From positions 1-8,844 of the forward strand of contig CAIXUF010001291.1 of the NCBI GenBank assembly GCA_903922535.1: a stretch of 8,844 bases of DNA. Reading direction: 5' to 3'. Under the pieces are notes generated by a model, which saw nothing but the letters and a program-made list of their open reading frames with translations, was not told the DNA's origin and did not search any database. How positions within the stretch are numbered: the stretch's first letter is position 1; each line of letters starts with the position of its first letter. This document shows positions 1 to 6,905 of the stretch, one piece after another. The stretch is from Candidatus Hydrogenedentota bacterium. GTDB lineage: Bacteria; Hydrogenedentota; Hydrogenedentia; Hydrogenedentiales; CAITNO01. The translations under genes were made by a program, and so were the position numbers.

Positions 1-1
1 C

Positions 2-1096
2 ATTTATGTCCGCAGCGAATATCCCCTCGCTGTCTCCACGGTCGAACACGCCATCGGCGAGGCGGAAGCCCACGGATTGCTCGGGAACGACATTTTCGGC
101 AACGGCTTCGCCTTTCGCATCAAGGTGCGCAAAGGTTCGGGGGCGTTTGTCTGCGGTGAAGAGACTTCGCTCATTGCCTCCATCGAAGGGCGCGCGGGCG
201 AACCGTCGCCGCGGCCGCCCTATCCCGCGGTGAGCGGTCTGTGGGGCAAGCCCACCATCATCAACAACGTGAAGACCCTGGCCAGTGTCAGCGCCATCCT
301 GAGCAGGGATGCGGCCTGGTACGCCTCGATGGGTGCCGGAAACAACCGCGGCACCACGGTGTTCTCCCTTGTGGGCGCCGTGAAGAACACCGGCCTGGTC
401 GAGGTGCCGCTTGGCATCACGCTCCGCGAGATGGTCTATGAGGTTGGCGGCGGCATGGCGGGCAAGCGTCCGCTCAAAGCCGTGCAGACCGGCGGCCCTT
501 CCGGCGGCTGCATTCCCGAATCCATGCTCGATCTCGAGATCGACTATCAGAAACTGGCCGAGGCCGGTTCCATGATGGGGTCGGGCGGAATGATCGTCAT
601 TGACACCGGCACCTGCATGGTTGATTTGGCGAAGTTTTTCCTTGGTTTCACCGCCGAGGAATCCTGCGGCAGGTGCACACCGTGCCGCGAGGGCACAAAA
701 CACATGCTGCGAATCCTGACGCGCATTTGTGACGGAACCGGCACGCCCGAGGACATCGTCCTGCTCGAACGCCTGGCCAAGACCGTGAAATCGGCATCGT
801 TGTGCGGGCTTGGTTCGACCGCGCCCAATCCGGTGCTTACGTCGCTGAGATACTTCCGCCAGGAATTCGAGGCCCACGTCAATGAGAAGAAGTGCCCCGC
901 AGGCGTGTGCCGCGCGCTGGTCAAGTTCACCATAGACAAAGATGCCTGCACCGGTTGCGGCCGGTGCGTTGCCGTCTGCTCGGCCAACGCCATTAGCGGC
1001 ACGGCCAAGCAGCCTCATCGAATCGACAGCAAGGCCTGCATTTCCTGCGGCGCCTGCGCAAACGTGTGCACCTTCGACGCGGTGCGGGCGGAATGA
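2..1096 (+). CDS. nuoF: NuoF/HydB-family NADH-binding flavoprotein with C-terminal 2x[4Fe-4S] domain (5' partial)
   Basis: The frame is open from the left edge, so the N-terminus is missing; 364 residues are visible, beginning IYVRSEYPLAV, which is internal NuoF sequence. Seen: the NADH/FMN region with GSGAFVCGEETSLIASIEG and the downstream KPTIINNVKTLA segment; the N3-type [4Fe-4S] motif SCGRCTPCREG (Cys codons at 665, 674, 683) with its fourth Cys at 803 in SLCGLG; and a C-terminal ferredoxin domain with CTGCGRCVAVC (codons from 947) and CISCGACANVC (codons from 1037). In this family the protein oxidises or reduces NAD(H) through FMN and hands electrons to Fe-S clusters. The extra C-terminal ferredoxin is typical of HydB-like subunits of soluble bifurcating enzymes rather than of respiratory complex I NuoF. 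A NuoE-like [2Fe-2S] gene is expected upstream, outside the window. No hydrogenase catalytic gene follows; the partner is the HdrA fusion 43 bp downstream. Family is secure; the exact enzyme is inferred. Confidence 0.93.
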   Translation: MYVRSEYPLAVSTVEHAIGEAEAHGLLGNDIFGNGFAFRIKVRKGSGAFVCGEETSLIASIEGRAGEPSPRPPYPAVSGLWGKPTIINNVKTLASVSAILSRDAAWYASMGAGNNRGTTVFSLVGAVKNTGLVEVPLGITLREMVYEVGGGMAGKRPLKAVQTGGPSGGCIPESMLDLEIDYQKLAEAGSMMGSGGMIVIDTGTCMVDLAKFFLGFTAEESCGRCTPCREGTKHMLRILTRICDGTGTPEDIVLLERLAKTVKSASLCGLGSTAPNPVLTSLRYFRQEFEAHVNEKKCPAGVCRALVKFTIDKDACTGCGRCVAVCSANAISGTAKQPHRIDSKACISCGACANVCTFDAVRAE

Positions 1097-1126
1097 CGCC
1101 CGCGCGAACAGGGATATAGACAAGCT

Positions 1127-1133
1127 GGAGAGG
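1127..1133 (+). promoter_or_regulatory. Ribosome binding site deciding a GTG start
   Basis: GGAGAGG lies 6 nt before the GTG at 1140. This supports GTG as the start of the HdrA fusion, since the [2Fe-2S] domain begins only about ten codons later (VTINGRAVEV) and no ATG start lies closer. Confidence 0.75.
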
Positions 1134-1139
1134 TGATCA

Positions 1140-4100
1140 GTGGACTCATTGTCACAAGATAAAGCATCCGTAACCATCAACGGCCGCGCCGTCGAGGTCG
1201 CCGTAGGCACGACGATTCTCGAAGCGGCGCGCGGTATGGGCATCTCGATTCCGACCCTGTGCCATTACCGCGGCATGACGCCCTACAGTGCCTGCCGCAT
1301 CTGCCTCGTCGAGATCGACACGCCCCGTGGCACCACGCTGGTTCCCGCCTGCAGCTACCCCGTTCAGGGGGCGTTGGTGGTGCGGACCGAATCGGAAACG
1401 ATTGCCGAAACGCGCCGGACCATTCTCGAATTGCTTCTCGCCCAGGCACCAGACTCGCCCGAACTCGCCAAGCTGGCCGCCGAACTCGGGGTCAACACCA
1501 CCCCTCTCGAACCGGCACAGAACCAGAAGTGCGTGTTGTGCGGGCTTTGCGTGAAGGTCTGCAACGAACTCATGGGCCGTGGCGCCATCAGCATGTTCGG
1601 CCGCGGCGCGACACGCAGGGTGTGCACGCCCTTTGGGGAGGCCACGGACCAGTGCCAGGCCTGTGGCGCCTGCGCCCTGGTTTGCCCCACCGGCGCCATA
1701 GACCTTTCGATCATCACGGCGCATCGCATCAAGCCGCACCTCACGCGTTATGACCAGTGTCTCACGTCCCGGCCCAACATCGATCTGGCCCATCCCCAAG
1801 CCTCGCCGCGCGTGCCCACCATCGACGCCGACAATTGCGTGCATCTCCGCACTGGCGAGTGCGGCCTGTGCGAGCGGGTTTGCCAGGCGGGCGCCATCGA
1901 CTACGAGCAGGAGGAGAAAACCTTCGACCTCGACGTGGGTGCGGTGGTGTTGACGCCCGGGTTCGAGGCCTTCGACGCGACACGCCGCGGAGAATTCGGC
2001 TTTGGCCATGCGAAAAACGTCCTGACCAACGTCCAGTTTGAGCGAATCCTGTCGGCTTCCGGCCCAACACAGGGCCATATTGTCCGGCCTTCGGACGGCA
2101 GCACGCCCAAGCGCCTCGCCTTCATTCAGTGCATCGGGTCCCGCGACAGCGGCTGCGACAACGACTACTGCTCGTCGGTCTGCTGCATGGCCGCGACGAA
2201 AGAGGCCATCCTCGCCAAGGAACACGAACCCGACCTCGACGTGACCATCTTCTTTCTCGATCTGCGTGCTTTCGGCAAGGACTTTGACCGCTACTACGCG
2301 CGGGCCAAGGAACGGATGGGGGTGCGCTACGTGCGCTCGTTCATCTCCAAGACATTTGAGATGCCCGACACGCACAACCTGGCGCTCAAGTACTTCGGCC
2401 CTGACCTCAAGCAGGTCGAGGAGGAGTTCGACATGGTTGTGCTGTCGCTGGGCCTCGAACCCAGCGCAACCCTGCTCGAGCAGGCGGAAAAGATCAACGT
2501 TGCGCTGAACAAATGGGGCTTTGCGCAGACCTCCGAACTGAACCCCCTGGAGACGTCGCGGCCCGGCGTCTTTGTGGGCGGCGCGTTCCAGGAGCCCAAG
2601 GACATTCCCGACACAGTGATGCAGGCCAGCGCCGCCGCCGCGCGTGCGATGGCGCTGCTGGCGCCCGCCCGCGGCACGCAGGTCCGCGCCAAGCAGTATC
2701 CCCCGGAACGCGACATTACGGACGAGCCGCCGCGCGTGGGCGTGTTTGTGTGCCACTGCGGCAGCAACATCGCCTCCGTCGTGGACGTCGCCAGGGTCGT
2801 TGAGAAGACGCGACTGCTGAACAACGTCGTCTTTGCGGACCACACGGTCTACACCTGCGCCGACGACAGCCAGGTGCGCATGAAGCAGGTCATTGTCGAA
2901 AACCGGATCAACCGCGTGGTGGTGGCGTCCTGCACGCCGCGCACGCACGAGCCGATCTTCCGCGACACGCTGCGCGACGTCGGCTTGAACCCCTATCTCC
3001 TCGAAATGGCCAACATCCGCGAGCAGTGCGCCTGGGTGCATGCGGGCGATTCCGAGGCCGCCACGAACAAGGCGTGCGAACTGGTGCGCATGATTGTGGC
3101 CCGCGCGGCAGAGTTGCTTCCGCTCAAGGAGGCGACCGTTCCGGTCAGCAAGGGCGCGCTGGTCATGGGCGGCGGCATCGCGGGTATGACGGCCGCGCTG
3201 GCGCTCGCAGACCAGGGTTTCCCCGTCCATCTCGTCGAGAAATCCGGCGCACTGGGCGGAACGGCAAGGCGCGTCAACCGCAGCCTTGACGGCGAGAACA
3301 TACAGAGCTTCCTTGATGCGGCCGTAGCGAAGGTCACCGCCACCAATTCCATCAGCGTCTACCTGAACGCAAAGGCCACGGAAGTCGAGGGGCACGTCGG
3401 CGGATTCACCAGCAAGATCGCGGTCAACGGTGAGACCAGGAAGGTCAAGCACGGTGTGGTCGTTGTGGCCACGGGCGCGACCGAGCACAAGCCCACGAGC
3501 TTCGGCTACGGCAAGAGCGGGAAGGTGCTCACGCAGCTTGAGTTGTCCGAACGCCTGAACAAGGGCGCGGTCACGCTGCCGGCGAAGGCCACTGTCGTGA
3601 TGATTCAGTGCGTCGAGCAGCGGGACGAGGAACGCCCCTACTGCAGCCGCGTCTGTTGCACCACGGCCGTGAAGAACGCACTCGATTTGAAGAAGCTGTA
3701 TCCCGGGGCGCGGATCATGGTTCTTTACCGCGATATGCGCACCTACGGGTTCCGCGAGGCCGCTTTCCGCGAAGCCCGCGAGAAAGGCGTGCTCTTCATC
3801 CGCTATGAGGCCGAGCAGCCGCCCGAACTCGCGGTGAACGGCACACTGCGCCTCCGCGTGCAGGAACCCGCGCTCGGCCGCGCGCTTGAAGTTGTCCCCG
3901 ACATGGTCGTGCTGGCGGCGCCGATAGTGCCACAGGAGGACCGGGGCGACGTCTCCGAACTGCTGCGCGTGCCGCTCAACGCAGACGGCTTCTTCCTGGA
4001 AGCCCACGTGAAGCTGCGCCCCGTGGATTTTGCCAGTGAAGGCATCTTCCTCTGCGGCACGGCGCACGCGCCGAAGAGCATCGGCGAGACCATTTCGCAG

Positions 4101-4472
4101 GCCAACGCCGTGGCCGGCCGTGCCGCCTCGATTCTCTCGCGCAAAGCAATGCCTGTCAGCGGGCAGATTGCGTGGGTGGACCCGGACAAGTGCATCTCGT
4201 GCATGACCTGCGTACACGTCTGCCCGTACCACGCACCCGAGGTGGGGGAGAACAACAAGGCCGAGATCCAGGGCGTCGTGTGCATGGGCTGCGGCAGTTG
4301 CACCTCTGAATGCCCGGCCAAGGCCATTCAGTTGCACCATTATCTCGACACACAGATTCTGCGCGCGCTCGACTACCTGCTACTGGAGGGTCCAGCGGGC
4401 GGAGTCATGGAGGCCGAGTATCTTGAGACGGTCGGCATAGCGCAGCCCCGCTGGCACAAAGGACTGGAATAG
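1140..4472 (+). CDS. hdrA: NuoG/HydA-like ferredoxin fused to tandem HdrA modules
   Basis: 1110 residues with a GTG start. Domain order: plant-type [2Fe-2S] (Cys41, 52, 55, 71, as in NuoG/HydA); two [4Fe-4S] motifs (131/134/137/141 and 172/175/178/182); a first HdrA module (about 205-515) with C233-x7-C241-x2-C244-x3-C248 and QCIGSRD...YCSSVCC (331-349), but no GxGxxG; a second, complete HdrA module (about 530-1000) with the N-terminal CHCGSNI motif (538-544), Cys573, 598 and 630, a FAD Rossmann motif GGGIAG (677-682), ATG at 778 and QCVEQRD...YCSRVCC (823-840); and a C-terminal ferredoxin (1018-1028, 1048-1058). HdrA is the FAD subunit that splits electron pairs in soluble heterodisulfide-reductase complexes. 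Here it probably bridges NuoF and MvhD in the cytoplasm. The NuoG-like part lacks the His-Cys3 cluster motif: the segment after LELLL (96-100) has no Cys until 131. Usual HdrA is about 650 residues, so this is a large fusion. Domain calls are strong; the electron path is inferred. Confidence 0.93.
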   Translation: MDSLSQDKASVTINGRAVEVAVGTTILEAARGMGISIPTLCHYRGMTPYSACRICLVEIDTPRGTTLVPACSYPVQGALVVRTESETIAETRRTILELLLAQAPDSPELAKLAAELGVNTTPLEPAQNQKCVLCGLCVKVCNELMGRGAISMFGRGATRRVCTPFGEATDQCQACGACALVCPTGAIDLSIITAHRIKPHLTRYDQCLTSRPNIDLAHPQASPRVPTIDADNCVHLRTGECGLCERVCQAGAIDYEQEEKTFDLDVGAVVLTPGFEAFDATRRGEFGFGHAKNVLTNVQFERILSASGPTQGHIVRPSDGSTPKRLAFIQCIGSRDSGCDNDYCSSVCCMAATKEAILAKEHEPDLDVTIFFLDLRAFGKDFDRYYARAKERMGVRYVRSFISKTFEMPDTHNLALKYFGPDLKQVEEEFDMVVLSLGLEPSATLLEQAEKINVALNKWGFAQTSELNPLETSRPGVFVGGAFQEPKDIPDTVMQASAAAARAMALLAPARGTQVRAKQYPPERDITDEPPRVGVFVCHCGSNIASVVDVARVVEKTRLLNNVVFADHTVYTCADDSQVRMKQVIVENRINRVVVASCTPRTHEPIFRDTLRDVGLNPYLLEMANIREQCAWVHAGDSEAATNKACELVRMIVARAAELLPLKEATVPVSKGALVMGGGIAGMTAALALADQGFPVHLVEKSGALGGTARRVNRSLDGENIQSFLDAAVAKVTATNSISVYLNAKATEVEGHVGGFTSKIAVNGETRKVKHGVVVVATGATEHKPTSFGYGKSGKVLTQLELSERLNKGAVTLPAKATVVMIQCVEQRDEERPYCSRVCCTTAVKNALDLKKLYPGARIMVLYRDMRTYGFREAAFREAREKGVLFIRYEAEQPPELAVNGTLRLRVQEPALGRALEVVPDMVVLAAPIVPQEDRGDVSELLRVPLNADGFFLEAHVKLRPVDFASEGIFLCGTAHAPKSIGETISQANAVAGRAASILSRKAMPVSGQIAWVDPDKCISCMTCVHVCPYHAPEVGENNKAEIQGVVCMGCGSCTSECPAKAIQLHHYLDTQILRALDYLLLEGPAGGVMEAEYLETVGIAQPRWHKGLE

Positions 4473-4476
4473 ATCC

Positions 4477-4959
4477 ATGGAAAACGAACCCATCATTGTC
4501 GCCTTTTGCTGCCACTATTGCGCCTATGCCGCCGCCGACCTGGCGGGCACCATGCGGCTGAAGTATCCCGGCACGGTGCGCGTGCTGCGGCTGCCATGCA
4601 CGGGCAAGGTCGAGGTCAATTACCTTCTGGCCGCGTTTGAGCGCGGCGTGGACGGCGTGATCGTGGCGGGCTGCCTGGAGGGCGGGTGCCACTTCCAGGA
4701 GGGCAACCTTCGCGCCCGCCGCCGCGTTGAGCGTGCAAAAAGAATGCTCCAGGAAATCGGCATCGAGCCCGAGCGTCTGGAAATGTTCAATCTGTCCTCG
4801 GCGGAAGGCCCCCGGTTCGCCGAGATCGTCACCGAGATGAGCGCGCGCATCGCGAAACTGGGGCTGAGCCCCCTGCGCGTGCCGCGCGGGCATGTCGAAA
4901 GTTCAATCCAGGAAATGAGTGAAAAGGCCGCACTGGCCATTGCAGGAGAAAAGAAATGA
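4477..4959 (+). CDS. mvhD: MvhD/FrhD-type hydrogenase iron-sulfur (delta) subunit
   Basis: 160 residues, near the usual MvhD length. Seen: the N-terminal CCHYCAYAAADLAG motif (Cys11, 12, 15), RLPCTGKV (Cys41) and VIVAGCLEGGCHFQEGN (Cys66, 71), the conserved cysteine pattern of the delta subunit that carries a [2Fe-2S] cluster. In methanogens MvhD connects a hydrogenase to HdrA; in bacteria it connects HdrA to other donors or acceptors. It starts 4 bp after the HdrA stop, with AGGA at 4460-4463 as a weak upstream ribosome site, so translation is probably coupled. Its stop overlaps the next start as ATGA (4956-4959). The likely job here is to wire the HdrA fusion to MetV or another partner. The C-terminal tail (about 130-160) is charged and has no recognised motif. 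Family assignment is firm; the partner choice is inferred from gene order. Confidence 0.92.
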   Translation: MENEPIIVAFCCHYCAYAAADLAGTMRLKYPGTVRVLRLPCTGKVEVNYLLAAFERGVDGVIVAGCLEGGCHFQEGNLRARRRVERAKRMLQEIGIEPERLEMFNLSSAEGPRFAEIVTEMSARIAKLGLSPLRVPRGHVESSIQEMSEKAALAIAGEKK

Positions 4960-5648
4960 TAGTCGCCGATCGCAAGAAAGTGCCTGAAATTCGCGACATG
5001 GTGAAGAAGCACAAGCGCGTCCTGCTGGTCGGGTGTGGCACCTGCGTCACCGTCTGCCTGGCAGGCGGCGAACGTGAGGCGGGCATACTGGGTTCGGCGC
5101 TGCGCATGTCGCTCAAACTCGGCGGCCACGGCGACGTGAAGGTGGACGAGTGCACCATCGAGCGCCAGTGCGAGGACGCCTTCATCGACATCCTTGCGGG
5201 ACGCGTGGAAGGTTATGACGCCATCGTCTCACTGGGCTGCGGCGCGGGTGTGCAGGCGCTGGCCGAGCGCTTCCCCAACACGCCGGTTTATCCCGGTTTG
5301 AACACGCAGTTTATCGGCATTCTTGAGTCCCAGGGCGTTTGGACCGAGAAGTGCGCCGGATGCGGCGCGTGCCGCCTTGGCGAATTCGCCGGGATCTGCC
5401 CGCTCACCCGCTGTGCCAAGCGCCTGCTCAATGGCCCCTGCGGCGGCTCGCGCGATGGCGAATGCGAAGTCCACCAGGGCCTCGACTGCGCCTGGCAGCT
5501 CATCTATGACCGCGCCAAGGCGCTGGGCATACTCGACAGCTTCGAGGCCGAAGCGGCCACGCAGGACTGGTCCACCAGCCTTGACGGTGGTCCCCGCAAA
5601 GTCGTCCGCGAAGACCAGTGCATCGCGGGACTTGGGCCGAAGGCGTAG
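4956..5648 (+). CDS. metV: MetV: methylenetetrahydrofolate reductase C-terminal-type Fe-S/zinc protein
   Basis: 230 residues; the start overlaps the mvhD stop (ATGA) and is preceded by AGGAG at 4944-4948. Seen: CGTCVTVC (Cys27, 30, 34) followed by GGEREA; Cys66 and Cys72 in VDECTIERQC; SLGCGAGVQ (Cys95); a [4Fe-4S]-like CAGCGACRLGEFAGIC (133-148), then CPLTRC, NGPCGG (162-164), GEC (170) and DCAW (178). This layout matches the MetV / MTHFR C-terminal family, a small protein that binds Fe-S and zinc and partners MetF, the flavin reductase turning methylene-THF into methyl-THF in the Wood-Ljungdahl pathway. It may feed electrons from the MvhD-HdrA unit to MetF. No metF lies beside it: downstream is a 1.27-kb gene-poor stretch. 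MetF may be upstream of the window or unlinked, or this MetV-like protein may serve another reductase. Family is well supported; the metabolic role is inferred. Confidence 0.88.
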   Translation: MIVADRKKVPEIRDMVKKHKRVLLVGCGTCVTVCLAGGEREAGILGSALRMSLKLGGHGDVKVDECTIERQCEDAFIDILAGRVEGYDAIVSLGCGAGVQALAERFPNTPVYPGLNTQFIGILESQGVWTEKCAGCGACRLGEFAGICPLTRCAKRLLNGPCGGSRDGECEVHQGLDCAWQLIYDRAKALGILDSFEAEAATQDWSTSLDGGPRKVVREDQCIAGLGPKA

Positions 5649-5859
5649 GAACCGCCATTTCCCGAAAAACGTATATTCCCGTTGGCGCACAAAGACGTGC
5701 GGTCGTTGTGTTGTTGATTGAATGCGTTTGGTCCCTCACCATGCGTCAGGCGATCTTCTCAATCATACGCCCTTGTTGTTCGCGTGATCGGGTGCTGCTG
5801 GGGAATGATTCAAATCACGACTTCTGGTTTATGAGACTAGCTTTTATGGATCTACGAGC

Positions 5860-5882
5860 CAACTGTCCTGATGCAACTGTCC
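5860..5882. repeat. 9-bp direct repeat CAACTGTCC
   Basis: CAACTGTCC occurs at 5860-5868 and again at 5874-5882, with start points 14 bp apart. The second copy runs into CGGTCCC (5882-5888), which is complementary to GGGACCG at 5930-5936, so this patch could fold over the palindrome at 5911-5922. The function is unknown and may be nil. Confidence 0.4.
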
Positions 5883-5910
5883 GGTCCCGCCGCCCGGATC
5901 GTGGTGGTCT

Positions 5911-5922
5911 TCCAGATCTGGA
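5911..5922. repeat. Perfect 12-bp palindrome TCCAGATCTGGA
   Basis: The 12 bases are their own reverse complement. The palindrome sits between the complementary arms CGGTCCC (5882-5888) and GGGACCG (5930-5936). It could be a binding site for a dimeric regulator or part of a folded RNA, but no neighbouring regulator gene supports either reading. Confidence 0.35.
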
Positions 5923-6148
5923 CTGGTTTGGGACCGCTGTCCGATTTCTTTTCATGACGTCTTCCAAAAGTCACACGCAGGGCCTCACTCAGGAATGGGT
6001 TGTTGATGGGGAATACCGCCACAAGATCAACGAGCCGGGTGGGGACGGCCTCCCGGACTCTTCCCAAGGGCCGTTCTGTCCGACAGGTCTGACCAGCCTC
6101 TCTCCATTTCTTCCTCTTTCGCATGGATTCTCTTCGACTGCGCTTGCA

Positions 6149-6177
6149 TTGTCAACGCCATTATTCTTAATTATATT
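6149..6177 (+). promoter_or_regulatory. Candidate sigma70-type promoter 1
   Basis: TTGTCA (6149-6154) and TATATT (6172-6177) are separated by 17 bp. Each differs from the consensus (TTGACA, TATAAT) by one base. The spacer and -10 region form the most AT-rich patch of the window. Transcription would run rightward towards the secreted-protein gene, giving a leader of roughly 730 nt. It is predicted by eye only, and the host's sigma factor preference is unknown. Confidence 0.5.
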
Positions 6178-6236
6178 ACATTGTGTCAATTTCGGTCGGA
6201 CAGACTTTCGAGGGCAATGGTTTTATCACTTTTCGC

Positions 6237-6265
6237 TTGACATGCCAGGATAGATGCGGTAGTAT
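6237..6265 (+). promoter_or_regulatory. Candidate sigma70-type promoter 2
   Basis: A perfect -35 TTGACA (6237-6242), a 17-bp spacer and TAGTAT (6260-6265, 4 of 6 to the -10 consensus). It lies 88 bp downstream of candidate promoter 1 with the same orientation and spacing. The spacer carries one copy of the 12-bp repeat GGATAGATGCGG. Transcription would start near 6272, about 640 nt before the next convincing start codon, so it may drive a long leader or an unrecognised RNA. Confidence 0.5.
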
Positions 6266-6350
6266 TGAAACGGAGGTTCTTCGCACGGGTGGCCGCGCGG
6301 ACCTCACGGCGGTTTGGTGCAGTCTCAGGTGGAAGGTGGGATAGATGCGG
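6248..6350. repeat. 12-bp direct repeat GGATAGATGCGG, two copies
   Basis: Exact copies lie at 6248-6259, inside the spacer of candidate promoter 2, and at 6339-6350, 91 bp later. An exact 12-mer recurring within a 1.3-kb stretch is mildly unexpected by chance. It could be a regulator site or a trace of local duplication; the flanks do not match further. Confidence 0.5.
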
Positions 6351-6898
6351 AAGCAAAGGCGCGGCGGGTATTTCATTGCGGTGGAGTCCTGGGGGGAGGC
6401 GTGTGGCTGCGGGGGAGCCGTCACCGGCTTTGGTTCCCTGGATGCCAGATCGCACCTGCCTGGCGGGGAAGACGGGAGACAGAACCGAACAGGGTGCAAC
6501 CCGCCGCAGGACACCTTGTCGAACTGTTTCAGCCAAGCCGGAGTATTCCGGATGCATTCATTCCTTTCACCTTGCCCCTCATTAATCCAGCACGTCCATA
6601 CAGGGACTCCATACATCTTCTCCAATAGTCATTGATGCTTGCCAGTCGGCAGGTTGCTGTGCCGTGAAGGTGATTGTCGCGTGCCGAGTTTCTTGTCCGG
6701 ATTTCGATTTCCTTGGCCGCGGCTGAGCCACGCAACGCTTGCTCCTGACATCAAGGAATCCATTTCGAGATGGGTGAACACAGGACGAAACAGGGCAATG
6801 AAGCAGAACCGAGGTGCTTTTCATCCGCTGTATCCTGCAGATCCATGCTCAGTTATCTCTCGGTCAAGGCAGACAGCCCGCCCCACACGCGGCAATGC

Positions 6899-6905
6899 AG
6901 GAGGA
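6899..6905 (+). promoter_or_regulatory. Strong ribosome binding site AGGAGGA
   Basis: AGGAGGA, a near-perfect Shine-Dalgarno sequence, stands 10 nt before the ATG at 6916. It fixes the start of the secreted protein and favours it over the in-frame ATG at 6925. Confidence 0.8.

Noticed and set aside
2..1096. Respiratory complex I or [FeFe]-hydrogenase operon
   Set aside because: NuoF here has the extra C-terminal ferredoxin and is followed by HdrA-MvhD-MetV. No membrane Nuo subunits and no H-cluster motifs are present in the window.
1152..4340. A 1062-codon open frame on the - strand antisense to the HdrA fusion
   Set aside because: It lies wholly opposite a gene with clear Fe-S and FAD motifs. 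Its predicted product is rich in His, Arg, Gly and Ala with no domain, which is the usual by-product of G/C third-position codon bias.
5653..5701. Possible terminator after metV
   Set aside because: Only 5-bp stems (CGCCA/TGGCG and CGCAC/GTGCG) occur and no T-run follows.
5806..5825. tRNA-like T-loop (GATTCAAATC)
   Set aside because: The flanking bases do not form a T-stem, and no acceptor or anticodon arm can be found at tRNA spacing.
5852..6124. A 90-codon - strand frame in the intergenic stretch
   Set aside because: It has no family resemblance and only a weak upstream GAAGAGA. A reverse TTGACA at 6155-6150 lacks a good -10 element at proper spacing, so it is not called as a gene.
5618..6253. 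A 211-codon + strand frame overlapping the metV end
   Set aside because: It begins inside metV, has no ribosome site or recognised domain, and its composition looks non-coding.
6416..6432. Hairpin AGCCG/CGGCT followed by TTT
   Set aside because: The stem is only 5 bp and the T-run is broken by GG, too weak to call a terminator.
6265..6635. Overlapping 96-, 104- and 106-codon + strand frames
   Set aside because: Three frames are open at once, which points to chance. The products are Arg/Gly/Cys-rich without motifs and the ribosome sites are weak.
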